This document shows positions 1-11,100 of a stretch of 64,000 nt of DNA, piece after piece; position 1 is the stretch's first letter, and each line of letters opens with the position of its first letter. The stretch comes from Bombyx mori. Lineage: Eukaryota; Arthropoda; Insecta; Lepidoptera; Bombycidae. The notes below the pieces were generated by a model that was not told where the DNA came from, searched no databases, and was given only the letters and a program-made list of their open reading frames with translations. Location of the stretch: NCBI RefSeq assembly GCF_030269925.1, contig NC_085112.1:11595501-11659500 (forward strand), given 5' to 3'. A program made the translations under genes and the position numbers.

Positions 1-160
1 GAAATTGGAGCCTACCCGCTCTAATCGTTCCTTCGCCGGGACGTAGCTCACCCCTGTCGCGGAGATCGCATCGCATCACATAATCGGCGGCAAGCGCTTG
101 CGCCTCCAGATCCCAGGGAAAAAAAACACAAATACACTACGGATGCAAACTTATTATACC
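1..160 (+). repeat. Probable 3' end of an unidentified repeat cut by the window edge
   Basis: The first ~130 bases are GC-rich compared with the following sequence and end in a run of A (about 119-127). This looks like the truncated 3' end of a retroposed element on the plus strand. I do not recognise the family, and the 5' part lies outside the window. Confidence 0.3.
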
Positions 161-675
161 CCCTGATTCCTAGTACAGCATGGTGGTAGAACAAATTGTT
201 AGACTATCTAGGCACCACGCATTCAATTCTAAAAGTCGATTTAAGCATTCTCAAACTAGGCACTCATTCACTCATTCCAAAAAGGGCAACATATTTTTTT
301 ATCTTATTCACCCATCCATCATCATGTCCATCAAACATGATGAGGGATGGATGAACTTCAGTGGCTACTTAAAATAAGCTAAAAATCTCCGAAGGAACGT
401 CTATTTGAAACAGCAAACCGTATTTTGCAAGACGAAACCCGATTTCTCTTTTGACTCGAATAAGAAATAAGAAAAATATAAGATCACATATCGAACTAAC
501 GGTATAGACATTAAATCTTATCTACATTTTTCGATAAAAGTAATCGGGTCGCCATCTTCTAGCGGAAATTGCGCGAAGATGTCTTTTCTGCAGTGGACAG
601 GGTGTTTTTATATAATGAAATTTGCATAAAACATCGGAAATAGTGCAAATTTAATATTCCTGGCGGAGTTAAATT
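161..675. other. AT-rich spacer, no gene seen
   Basis: A 65-codon frame at 180-377 has no recognisable domain and ordinary AT-rich composition; I regard it as chance. No repeat family is recognised here. Confidence 0.6.
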
Positions 676-1116
676 GAAGTCGTCGTGGCCTAAAAGATAA
701 GACGTCAGGTGCATTCGTGTTGAGCGATGCACCGGTGTTCGAATCTCGCAGGCGGGTACCAATTTATCTAATGAAATACGTACTTAACTAATGTTCACGA
801 TTGACTTTGACAGTGAAGGAATAACATCGTGTAGTAAAAATCAAACCCACAAAAATTATAATTTGCGTAATTACTGGTGGTAGGACCTCTTGTGAGTCCG
901 CACGGGTAAGTACCACCAACCTGCCTATTTTGCCATGAAGCAGTAATGCGTTTCGGTTTGAAGTGTGAGGCAGCCGTTGTAACTATACTGAGACCCTAGA
1001 ACTCGTATCTTAAGGTGGTTGGCGGCATTTTCGCTGTAGATGTCTATGGGCTCCGGTAACCACTTAACACCAGGTGGGCTGTGAGCTCGTCCAATCATCT
1101 ATGCAATAAATAAAAA
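676..1116 (+). repeat. Full-length Bm1-type SINE
   Basis: This is a tRNA-derived, RNA polymerase III type retroposon. The head carries an A-box-like GTGGCCTAAAAGATAA and a B-box-like GGTGTTCGAATCTC. It is followed by the unique body with the GTGGTAGGACCTCTTGTGAG segment and the 3' tail GTAACCACTTAACACCAGG, ending in GCAATAAATAAAAAG. It matches the other full-length copies in this window (28608, 40779, 63294) throughout, with scattered substitutions that suggest moderate age. It encodes no protein and must borrow LINE reverse transcriptase. Confidence 0.9.
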
Positions 1117-1235
1117 GTTATAATTTGCTTATTAAGCGTGATCGCTTACAATTGACAATTAATCAAATTAGAATAAAGACATAACATAATCATAATATTT
1201 TTTTTACCGTAACACTATTTTTTGTTGCGTAGTGA

Positions 1236-1455
1236 ATATATCGCTAGTATACCAGGCCACTGAGTTTCTCGCCGGATCTTCTCAGTGGGTCGCGTTTCCG
1301 ATCCGGTGGTAGATTCTGCGAAGCACGGCTCTTGTTAGGGTTCGTGTTAGCAACGTCGTCAGGTTTGAGCCCCGTGAGCTCACCTACTAGTTAAGGTTCC
1401 GCTGATATATCCTCTCAAGGCTATCAGCTTAGGTAGGAAAAAAAAAGAAAAAAAG
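1236..1455 (+). repeat. Truncated LINE 3' end (family A), plus orientation
   Basis: This ~210-bp segment ends in GGTAGG followed by an A-rich tail. It is the reverse complement of the segments at 2205-2420 and 37311-37520, which start with a T tract, so the three are 5'-truncated copies of one retroposon 3' end. From memory it resembles the abundant silkworm BMC1/L1Bm-type 3' region. The family name is inference; the repetition is directly visible. It lies inverted to the 2205 copy, about 750 bp away. Confidence 0.75.
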
Positions 1456-2204
1456 TTAGTGTACACTAAGTCTAAAGTATATATAGACTATAGACATAGA
1501 ATATTGAGTGCACAGATGGGTAGCCACTATCTTCCTGCCCAATTCTAAACGATATTTTTTTTTGTGGCAACGTACCGGAGAGTCGTTCAATAAAACAACT
1601 GACTTTGAGACTTCGTTCAAGGACGAAAATTGCGTTGTCATGTCTATGGACTCCTATAGTCACAGAACACGAGTTCGACCATAATAAGAAAAATAACGAA
1701 CAGATGACCGTGCAAAGTTACTTTATTTACCAATAAAAATTAAAAAAGGTCATAAAATAAGGAGCATTCATATAATTTGTAGCTATTACTAAGTTCTAGC
1801 TGTAATAGTACCAGTCATATCGAGTAAAAGTGTCTGCATAGCCTTAGTACATTTAGCTAAGAAAAACATAAAATGAAATATTTATTATTTATAATTAAGG
1901 TTTTAATTATTTACAGACTGCTTTAACTGGGCAGACACAGACAGACCGAAAACAATTAATTTCAGACAAATGATATTTTCCAAATAGTTATTGAGATTAA
2001 TTTTCTATTAAAATGTCTGTTGCAATGTTGAATTTAACGAACAATTCTATGATAAGAATCGAATTTCAAGTTAATTTACGAACGACGGACGAATATTTTA
2101 TGACTAACAGTCAATCCTAATTGATAAACCGTGGATTTTAGTCAGTAAATCTGATCGAGTGACCTTCTTGATTTACGAACACGCGACCACCATTTTGGGA
2201 CCCC
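1456..2204. other. AT-rich spacer, no gene seen
   Basis: Two overlapping ~60-codon minus frames at 1456-1663 carry no recognisable domain. I see no repeat or RNA gene between the two family-A LINE ends. Confidence 0.6.
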
Positions 2205-2420
2205 TTTTTTTCCTTCCTAAGCTGATAGCCTTGAGAGGCTATTTCGTAACCTTAACTAGTAGGGGTGAGCTTACAGGGCTCAAACCTGACGACGTTGCTA
2301 ACACGAACCTTAGCAAGAGCCGTGCTTCGCAGAATCTAGCACCGAATCGGAAACGTGACCCACTGAGAAGATCCGGCGAGAAACTCAGTGGGCTTTGGGG
2401 TCCCTCTGCACTGAACGTGA
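2205..2420 (-). repeat. Truncated LINE 3' end (family A), minus orientation
   Basis: It begins with a T-rich tract (reverse-complement poly(A)), then CTGATAGCCTTGAGAGGC, and runs to GAAACTCAGTGGGC. It is the same family as 1236-1455 and 37311-37520. The 99-codon plus frame crossing it is a by-product of the repeat, not a gene. Confidence 0.75.
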
Positions 2421-2727
2421 TCGCTAAAAATGTTTGCTACCTGCTACAACTTCAATAAAATACGAAAAATACCAATAAGCACAAATTTATGGTTAAATTG
2501 AAATACTTGATACAGAGATATCGACAATCGAAATTAAATAAATTTTCTTAGACAAACAAATTGGACTTTTACCAAATCTTGACCTTTTATCGCGGACATC
2601 CGTTAAGAATACTGGATATTTTGGACTGTACTGACTGTGTCCGAAGATTTCGATTAAGAACACCGTTTTCAACATCAACTTTATTTATTGTAAGCCTGTA
2701 AGGTATCGCTAATCATATCGGGCTCAC
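2421..2727. other. AT-rich spacer, no gene seen
   Basis: No frame with a recognisable domain and no repeat family identified. Confidence 0.5.
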
Positions 2728-2966
2728 TTTTTTTTTTATTGCTTAGATGGGTGGACGAGCTCACAGCCCACCTGGTGTTAAGTGGTTACTGAGCCCATAG
2801 ACATCCACAACGTAAATGCGGCACCCACCTTGAGACATAAGTTCTAAGGTCTCAGTATAGTTACAACGGCTGCCCCACCCTTCAAACCGAAACGCATTAG
2901 TGCTTCACGGCAGAAATAAGTAGGGCGGTGGTACCTACCCGTGCGGACTCACAAGAGGTCCTACCA
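2728..2966 (-). repeat. 5'-truncated Bm1 SINE
   Basis: A T tract is followed by TTGCTTAGATGGGTGGACGA, which is the reverse complement of the Bm1 tail. Homology runs to the GGACCTCTTG segment, so the tRNA-like head is missing. Such 5' truncation is typical of LINE-driven reverse transcription. Confidence 0.85.
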
Positions 2967-3549
2967 AAAAGGCCTTGACTAGGTAAATCTCGGTTTTGAT
3001 CCATTATGGGAATATATCGTGAAATGTACAACCGCAATCAGCTTACTTCGCATGAATTTAGCAGTTCTTCTTCATCTCAAAGACTTCGAAGTATGGTTCC
3101 AAAGTACATAAATCTGTTTCGATGTGAAACATTACGTTATTGCTGAATTCAATTATTCGATACAAAGGACATATTATATTGTACATGGTACTCGGAGAGC
3201 AAGCAAAGTCTGCAAAGATCCTATTGATATAATAGAATTGATTCATATATTCCGATTGCAAATTTATTATAGATTTCCGATATCTTTCAATACAGTTTAT
3301 TCATGAAGAACAAAAGCCTTTGACGCTTTGCCAACAGGGGATCGGCGCAGAACTAAACGAAACATAAATCAATGAGTTCGGTTTTTATATGGGACTAATT
3401 GTTTTTTTTTTATTGTTTGTTCATTGTATTTTGGAGTCCATTATCTATCTATTATTAAAACTTTTGGAAGTTTTAGTATTGTTTTGATTATTTCATTAAA
3501 CACTTGCTTGTTCTTCAGAATTATTGGAAATTAGCATTGCACCAGCACT
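2967..3549. other. AT-rich spacer, no gene seen
   Basis: Two opposed ~60-codon frames (3058-3306) overlap on opposite strands and show no domain. No repeat recognised. Confidence 0.5.
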
Positions 3550-3909
3550 ACTGGTGGTAGGACCTCTTGTGAGTCCGTACGCACCACCCCGGTAGGCAGC
3601 GGCTTGGCTCTGCCCCTGGCATTGCTGAAGTCCATGGGCGACGGTAACCACTCACCATCAGGTGGGCCGTATGCTCGTCTGCCTACAAGGGCAATAAAAA
3701 TTTAAAAAAAACCCCGCCTATTTCTGCCGTGAAGTAGTAATGAGTTTCGGTTTGAGAAGGTGGGGCAGTCGTTGTACTGTTAAAAGTGAGACTAAACAAC
3801 TCATGTCTCAAGGTGGGTGGCGGCATTTACGTTGTAGATGTCTATGGAATCCCGATAACCACTAAACATTAGGTGGGCCGTGAGCTTATTCAACCATCTA
3901 AGTTATAAA
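3550..3909 (+). repeat. Bm1 SINE fragment interrupted by a second SINE
   Basis: Bm1 body sequence runs to ~3590 (TGGTGGTAGGACCTCTTGTG onward), stops, and resumes at ~3712 with GCCTATTTCTGCCGTGAAG through to the tail near 3909. The interruption is a different SINE (3591-3711). The flanks repeat ACCCCG (3586-3591 and 3711-3716), as expected for a target-site duplication. The Bm1 copy is diverged, so it predates the insertion. Confidence 0.8.
3591..3711 (+). repeat. Second SINE type (SINE-B) nested in Bm1
   Basis: This ~120-bp unit begins GGTAGGCAGCGGCTTGGCTC and ends GGCAATAAAAATTTAAAAAAA. Related copies lie at 23428-23548 (minus), 26024-26090 (minus, decayed) and 34994-35089 (plus). Its last ~60 bases parallel the Bm1 tail (GGTAACCACTCACCATCAGG versus AGTAACCACTTAACACCAGG), so the two SINEs share a 3' tail. 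Nothing in it is coding. Confidence 0.7.
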
Positions 3910-4739
3910 AAATAAATAAAAAATCTTGACCACCATTCCGTCACTGCCCTGTCGAACAAAAATACTTTCACTTTTACAATACAAATTAAGTATGGATTTT
4001 ATAAATATTTTAAAACCAGGAATGTCGAATTTCGCTTAGAAACTCGCAAATATTATGGTATTAAGATGGATCGAGCCAAACTTTTGTATTGTATGTTATT
4101 GCATATATCACAATTTATTTCACTTATTGAACTATTTCAATTACAAATAGTACATAGAATTCAATTCTCGTATATTCCAAATTCCTAGCAAATGTATTGC
4201 GAATGCATTCCCTATATCATTTTCCGGTATAATTTATTGCATTCGTGGCATCCAATAACCGATCCTTCCTTTGGACACGTTCCGTTTTCGCATGGGCTTG
4301 ACAATCCCCGCAATTATTTGCTAACGACCTTCCGAACTCGTTAACTAGTTCCGGATAATTCTTATCTTAATTGAAACTCCGAACTCCTCGGTAGTACGAA
4401 CCTAAAAAGAGGAATAAGTTCTGTTAGCTCAATAATTGATTTCACGGACAGAATCTTTATCAAAAAAATCACTTGATACAAATCAAATTTAAGTTAAACG
4501 AACCCCCAAACATATTTTATATCTATGTAACCTCTATACGATTAATCCTAAAAGAGGTTAATATGTTATTTATAACATTCTTCTTTAGATGACATAAATA
4601 GAATTTAGATTATTGAAACATTAGAATATTAGATAGAACATTAGACATATAAAAAGCATTTTTGCAATATTAAAATATAAAAAGATATAAAAATAGTGGT
4701 GAAGCAATGGCTTTAAATGTTGTTTCTCTTCATAAGAGC
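3910..4739. other. AT-rich left flank of the BEL element, no gene seen
   Basis: Low-complexity AT-rich DNA without a long frame. It ends in AGAGC (4735-4739), the left copy of the target-site duplication of the adjacent BEL element. Confidence 0.6.
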
Positions 4740-5015
4740 TGTTTTGAATTTAGATGTTTGGGACTGGAAAAAAGGATAAGTTTTAGGACTCACTGAGTAG
4801 TTCGTTGATGCACTATTCAATTATCTCACTGGCGAGAGCTATATGTGCTGATTGATCAACAAATCACAATTTTATTGTTTTTGCACCGGCACCATGTTTT
4901 AGTTTTTTTTTACACACTTCGCGCCATTTTCATACGCGCATAGTTTTTCTTGTAGTGTCAACAGATGGCGTGGATAGGGGATTGAGGAAGGAATAAGGAA
5001 AAGGAAGTCCCAACA
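4740..5015 (-). repeat. BEL 3' LTR
   Basis: 276 bp. Read on the minus strand it starts TGTTGGGACTTCC and ends AAAACA. I see no difference from the partner LTR at 14349-14624. The adjacent AGAGC at 4735-4739 is the target duplication. Confidence 0.92.
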
Positions 5016-5028
5016 TTTCCCCCCACTT
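5016..5028 (-). other. BEL polypurine tract
   Basis: Immediately inside the 3' LTR the minus strand reads AAGTGGGGGGAAA. A purine run touching the LTR is where plus-strand cDNA synthesis is primed in LTR retrotransposons. Confidence 0.8.
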
Positions 5029-5211
5029 GAAATCATTGGAGGATTTCAAAAGATTTTAATAAGATAATAAGCTGTGGTAACTAAGGTACCTAGTGAATTA
5101 AAGATAATAATATGCTAAGAATAAAGTAATAATTAAGATAAAAATAATAATTATGTGAATAAATAAACTATTATATTAAATTAGATAATAGTATAAAGTA
5201 AATTATAAAGG
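5029..5211 (-). other. BEL 3' untranslated segment
   Basis: AT-rich sequence between the end of the integrase tail frame (stop near 5212) and the polypurine tract. No frame or motif is recognised. Confidence 0.6.
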
Positions 5212-5370
5212 TTACAAGTTTTCGTGAATTGGCAAAGGACACAACTTTGTAACTGGTCGGCGCAGCAGACCGTGAGCTGTTTGGACAGTGACAACCCGTA
5301 CTACGCCATCAGAACCGGGATGAATTATGCTAATTCTGCCGATACGCCATTCCAACGGTGGAAGGTTTTT
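5212..5370 (-). pseudogene. BEL integrase C-terminal tail, out of frame after a deletion
   Basis: The minus-strand frame ending at 5212 reads LPPLEWRIGRI, then HPGSDGVVRVVTVQT and RPVTKLCPLP. These are hallmark motifs of the C-terminal domain of BEL/Pao integrases. The frame is shifted relative to the RT/RNase H frame that runs into the same place, so the tail is not translated as part of Pol. The H2C2-to-DDE portion that should precede it is absent. Confidence 0.85.
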
Positions 5371-7974
5371 GGCAACAATAACGGATTTATAGCTGATTGT
5401 GGCAAGTTTGCATTTTTTAATCGTCCCCCCACTCGTAACAGACCCCGTTGATCGAGAATTGGCGCTAACTTTATTATAGTGCGAGAACAAGATTTTCCAC
5501 TTTTAATTGCACTAATTTCGCTAGCGAATGTAAGAGATTGAACATGTTTTACAATGGTAAATAGAGAGTATTCTAGTTCTGTAAAAGTTAAAAAAGATTT
5601 GATACGTTTTTCTGGCGGACGATTTGCGTTTGCAATAAAACGTCGACACCAGGCAAAGATGCGTTGTAGCCTCAACAATGAAGAGTACTTTTCAATTAAC
5701 TGAGTTAGAATACTATTGTTAGAAGATTCCAAAAGAACATGGCACAAGAAGCTGGATTTTACTTCGGCTAATTCCTTTAGATAAGGTAATTTTTCAGACA
5801 CCGGCCATGTAGAAGAATTCGAGATTATCCATTTGGGTCCTGTCCACCAAGTGGAACAAGCCACAAGCTGAGAGCAGGTAAGACCACGACTGCAGTAATC
5901 TGCTGGATTATCATACGTTGGCACGTAATACCAATTTTCGACAGACAAATTATCTAACAGCTTCACGACACGGTGTGCAACGAAAGTTTTAAGACGATGA
6001 GGTGCTGTTTGCAGCCATGATAGTACAGTTGAGCTATCAGTGAATGCCCATATCTTTGAAATTGTTATGTTTGAGGTTTGAGTTTCATTTAGTAAATTAC
6101 TAATATGCTTCAATATTTTTGCTAGTAATACAGCACTACATAGCTCCAATCGGTTGACAGTAAGAACTTTTAATGGAGCTACTTTAGATTTTGCAATAAG
6201 CAAGTGAGATGTAATTTCACTGTCGGTAGTTATACGTAAGTACACAGAACAACCATAAGCCTTGGTAGATCCATCACAAAAACCTACAAGTTCGTATGAT
6301 TTTGAATGAAGAGGTACAATTAGTCGAGGAATTTTAATATCCTTCAGGTAGTGAAACTCGGATGTAAATAGATGCCACTGAGACAACATATCTGACGGTA
6401 CAGTTTCATCCCAGTCAAGCTGAAGGCGCCATAGTTCTTGTAAGGTAAGCTTAGCTATTAGAACCATTGGGGCTAACCATCCGAGTGGATCATAAATTCT
6501 GGCGACGTTTGATAGAATAGCACGTTTTGTATTCCCTGGAGTGAGTTCTGATAAAGCATAAGTGAAGTTATCATCAGCTGGATCCCATTGGACTCCAAGA
6601 ATCTTGATACTTTGTTTTTGTTTTTCATCACAAAATGTTTTTGGAACTTGACAATGTTCCGTTGGTATCTGGGTGATGAATTCGGGTGAGTTGCTACTCC
6701 ATTTACGTAATTCGAACTTAGCACGCGCTAACATTTGTATTAACTCTTCTTTATGTTTCAGTGCAGTTTCAATAGATGTAGCACCAACAGTGATGTCATC
6801 CATGAAAGTATCATGACGAAGACTAGCAGCAGCTAAGGGCCACTCTTTTTCGTAGTCAGAGGCTAATTGATGCAGAGTACGTATTGCCAGATAAGGGGAA
6901 CTCGTAACCCCGTAGGTTACCGTTTTCAGCTCGTACTCAGTTACAGGATCAGAAGGAGAATCGCGCCAAAGTATATGCTGCCATTTTCGGTCTTCTGGCC
7001 TAAGTTCGATGTTTCGATACATCTTACTGATGTCGGCAGTAAAAACAACAGCATGCAACCGAAATTTTGTAAGTATATCTCCTATATCGTTTTGAAGTTT
7101 TGGACCAGTATATACAAGATCGTTAAGAGATTTGCCATTGGTAGTTTTGGCGCTAGCATCGAATACAACCCTAAGTTTAGTCGTTGTACTTTCCGGGCGA
7201 ATGACACAATGATGAGGAATTATATACTGCCCGATTTTATTCGAGTCAGCGCTAGGCTCCATATGCCCTAACAGCTTGTATTCGCGCATAAAGGCGGTGT
7301 ACTCTTTTTTCAACTCTAAGTTTCGATTAAGGCGTCGTTCTAGGTTAACGAGCCGAGAGAAAGATTGGTTGAAAGAATCGCCTAGTTGACTGATAGGTTC
7401 TTTGAGAAGCATAGGTACAACATATCTGCCGTCGGGATTACGATACGTTAGATTTGAGTACATTTGTTCACATTTAATATCTTCAGGGTTTAAGATAACC
7501 TGACTTGGAGGTTCTTCGATCTCCCAGAATCGCTTGAGTCCCTCGTCTAGAGAACGTGTGGATGCTAAGAGAGAAGATATTGTTGGCGGAGGTAAATGGT
7601 TTGTATCAAGTTTGCCGGTGATGACCCAACCAAACACGCTGTGTAAAGCTACCGGTAGGTCATGACTGGGCTGAACGCGTTGACCGTCATAAATACTATG
7701 GAACAGTTCTGCGCCGAGTAGTAAATCTACATTTGATGGTTTATCAAAATTCTCATCTGCGAGGACCAGATGTTTAAAAGATTCACGAAGATTACTAGGT
7801 AAGTTTGTAGCAGGCATTTTACTCGTTATAGTATTTACTACGATAGGATTAATGTTCAAATGAGGATTTTCTGAAGTACGAGAAAGTACAGTGCAAGAAG
7901 TAACTCCAGTCACGTGATGTACAGCATTTTGACCTAGACCAACTACGGCTAATGGACAGCGACGTAATGGTAAG
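5325..7974 (-). pseudogene. BEL Pol: end of protease region, reverse transcriptase, RNase H, start of integrase
   Basis: Continuous minus-strand frame. Positions count from the GTG at 7913, which is not a real start because the frame is open up to the Mag insertion at 7974. DUF1758-like LLLGAELF lies near 64-72; the RT begins with RVVFDASAKT near 248 and has the FMDD catalytic box near 370-373. RNase H has GFCDGSTK near 544 and TDSSTVLSWL near 625-634. The integrase zinc-domain entry GLLRVGGRLKNA lies near 825-836. The frame then runs into unrelated frame at ~851 and stops at 5325. Upstream it was once continuous with the Gag-protease frame ending at 12540: the reading phase agrees across the Mag insertion and its GTAAG duplication. 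It is therefore a broken Gag-Pol. Confidence 0.92.
7970..7974. other. Mag target-site duplication, left copy
   Basis: GTAAG at 7970-7974 is repeated at 12540-12544, immediately outside the two 108-bp Mag LTRs. A 5-bp duplication is typical of Ty3/Gypsy integration. Confidence 0.9.
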
Positions 7975-8082
7975 TGTTAGATACGAGGGATACACGAGTG
8001 AAACACTTGCCTGCTGTTAACACACTGTCCTATATTTGTTGAAATACCCCGTATGCGTAGGCACACGCACACATACTTAACA
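7975..8082 (-). repeat. Mag 3' LTR
   Basis: 108 bp, reading TGTTAAGTATGTG...TCTAACA on the minus strand. It is identical by eye to the partner at 12432-12539. Confidence 0.93.
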
Positions 8083-8093
8083 TTCCTCCCCTT
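8083..8093 (-). other. Mag polypurine tract
   Basis: The minus strand reads AAGGGGAGGAA directly against the 3' LTR, the standard plus-strand primer position. Confidence 0.85.
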
Positions 8094-8168
8094 AGCTTAG
8101 ATATAATATGTACATAACTACTCTAAACAAAACAAAAGATTATACTAAACTTAAAAAAGAAACTTATA

Positions 8169-11100
8169 CTAAAAAAACTGCTTATAGTTAACCCTAGGCC
8201 GATTGCGTTTATTCCGTGATGTAAACTCAGGTCTGCTGGCGTTTTGTCGTGCGGGTATGCCATCAGAGCCTTCTTCGACAGACGGGTCTGGTAGGGCCTC
8301 AAGAAATTCATCCTCCTCTTCTGCTAATTCGACACCTTGCCGCTGCGGCGACGGTGACGTGATGAGAGGTACTTCGACCGGTAAACTAATATCATCACAA
8401 GCATTAGAATTGGTAGCTTCCCCCCTTTCTGAGCTGCCCTCCATCCCAGACCTGTCCTCTTCCTCGTCCCCTGTGTCTATCGGAGTCACTTCATTCGAGG
8501 ATGATTGTTCTTCTGCTGACAAATTGCCTCTCCTTGAAACCGGTTCTACATCCACATCTTTGTATTCGTGAATACTGCAATCGGTACCCTTATAAGGTAT
8601 TAGTTGATTTTGGTGTTTTTTAAATAACAAGGAAGACTTACAGTCTTTGACTAAGTACAACACCTTCCCAATTGTCTTTTCAATGAAGCCTTTGCACCAA
8701 ATAAACTTTCCGTTGACCGTATGCTTTTTATATAGAATAAAATCTCCCTTGATAAAACTTTGTTTTTTATTTACTTTGGTCTTATTTTGCGAACACTGTT
8801 TAAATTTAACGACATCAGCAAGAGCTGTGGATGAGGGCGATGACGACTCAGGTATAATTTGATCCAGACGCATTCTGAGTTTTCTACCGTAAACAAGCTC
8901 TGCGGGCGAAACCCCAGTCAGAGTGTGTACGGAATTCCTGTAATCAAATAAATATTTTAGTAGTTTTTTACTAAATAGACTCGCTCCACTTCCACTAAGC
9001 AAGGTCGTTTTTATACCCTTTTTAATAATTTTGACGAAGCTTTCAGCCTGTCCGTTGCTAGCGGGATGATAAGCCGGTGACTTCAAATGTGAAATTCCGT
9101 TCAATGTACAAAAATTTTCAAACTCATGTGATGTGAACGATGTACCATTGTCACTAACTAAAGTATGAGGAATACCAAACCTAGACATAAACTCACATAA
9201 TCTTTCAATCGTGGCTGAAGCAGATGTACTGGATTTCATATTGTAAACCTCCACCCACTTAGTATAAGCATCTACTATTATCAAAAAGGTTTGACCGTTT
9301 ATCGGTCCCAAGAAATCCATGTGCACTCTGTAAAACGGTTGTGGGGGGTGTTCCCAATGCGCGATCGGGCCCCGTGCTGGAGTCGGTCGCATTTGAATAC
9401 ATACGTCACACGAAGCTATCATGCGCTCGAGCGCGGCGTCGATCCCGGGAAACCAGAACCGTGAACGTGCTTCAGCTTTAGTTTTAACAATTCCCAAGTG
9501 AGACTGATGTAACTCTGATAAAATATCCTTTTGTAATGACTCCGGAATTACAACCTTGTGTCCCCGCATCAGACAACCATTTTCATAAGATAATTGCAAC
9601 CTACACATATGATATGGCTTTAACCGTTCATCAGACCATTTTTTTGGCCATCCCTTTAAGACATATAGAATAACTTTACGTAAAATTAAATCCTTATTTG
9701 TTTCGTCTTGTAATTTGACTAACGATACAGGTAAATTACCTTCCACAACAAAATTTATATAAGAAGCTCTATCCAAATCGGGTATCATAGCATCTACACT
9801 GTCCCTGCCCTCCGCGGCTGTCCCCGCCTCTCCTAGGCTGGCGCGCGATAAGAAGTCTGCGGTGTTGTCTGTGCTACGAACATATTCAATTCTATAATTA
9901 TAGCTACTTAAAAACATCGCATACCTCTGAAGTCTGTTCGCAGAAACTTCTGGTATACCTCGATAAGGGCCAAAAATCGATAAGAGTGGCTTATGGTCTG
10001 TGCGTAAGATAAAGGGAACCGCCCTGCCATATAGGTACTGGTGGTAACGCCTAACTCCAAAAATAATGGCGGTGGCTTCCTTTTGGATCTGAGAATAACG
10101 TTTCTCAGCAGCATTTAGGGTTCGCGACGCAAACGAGACCGGTCGCTCAGACCCGTTTGGTTCTATCTGAGATAAAATGGCCGAAAGACCTGACGGCGAA
10201 GCATCGACAGTTAAAATGATGGTCGCGTTATGATTAAAATGAGCTAATACTTGATCCGACGCCAAACATTTTTTAATCGCGTTAAAAGCGTCCTCATGTT
10301 CATGTCCCCAGTACCATTTATTTCCTTTTTTTAAAAGCTCATATAACGGCTTTAAAATTGCAGACGCATTAGGAACAAAACTTCTGTAATAATTAATTAA
10401 CCCTAAAAATGATTGCAACTGCTTAACATTAGTCGGAACCGGCGCATCAGTCATCGCCCTAATTTTCTCTGGCGACTTATGAAGGCCATCTTTATTGATT
10501 ACATACCCTAAGTAATTAATATCGTCCTTGAAAAATTCACACTTTTCCCTTTGAAGGGTCAAACCCGCGTCTTGTAATCTCTGCAGTACTTGATGTAATC
10601 GTAGCAAATGTTCAGTTTTATTTTTCCCGGTTATTAAAATATCGTCTAACAGGCACAACGTGCCGGGCACGCCAGCCAGCACGCATTCGATAGCGCGTTG
10701 AAAAATAGCCGGTGAACTGGCCAAGCCAAAGCACAGGCGGGTATGCTTGTAAACTCCCCTGTGAGTATTTATACAAGTTAATTCCTGTGATTCCTCATCT
10801 AACACGAGTTGATTGTACGCACTAGATAAATCCAGTTTACTAAACTGTTGTCCACCATACAACCTAGTAAAAAGTTCAGTTATCGTCGGCAAAGGGTACT
10901 GGTCAACAACTAACTGTTTGTTTACGCCCGTCGAATAATCTGCACAAATACGTACGGAACCATTCCGCTTTAATACCGGTACGATTGGTGACGCATACCG
11001 CGCGTGGTCAACTTGTTTTAATACTCCGGCCGCCACCAAACGATCTATTTCCTTATCTACTTTGTCTTTTAAAGCGAAAGCTAATGGTCGCGCTCTAATA

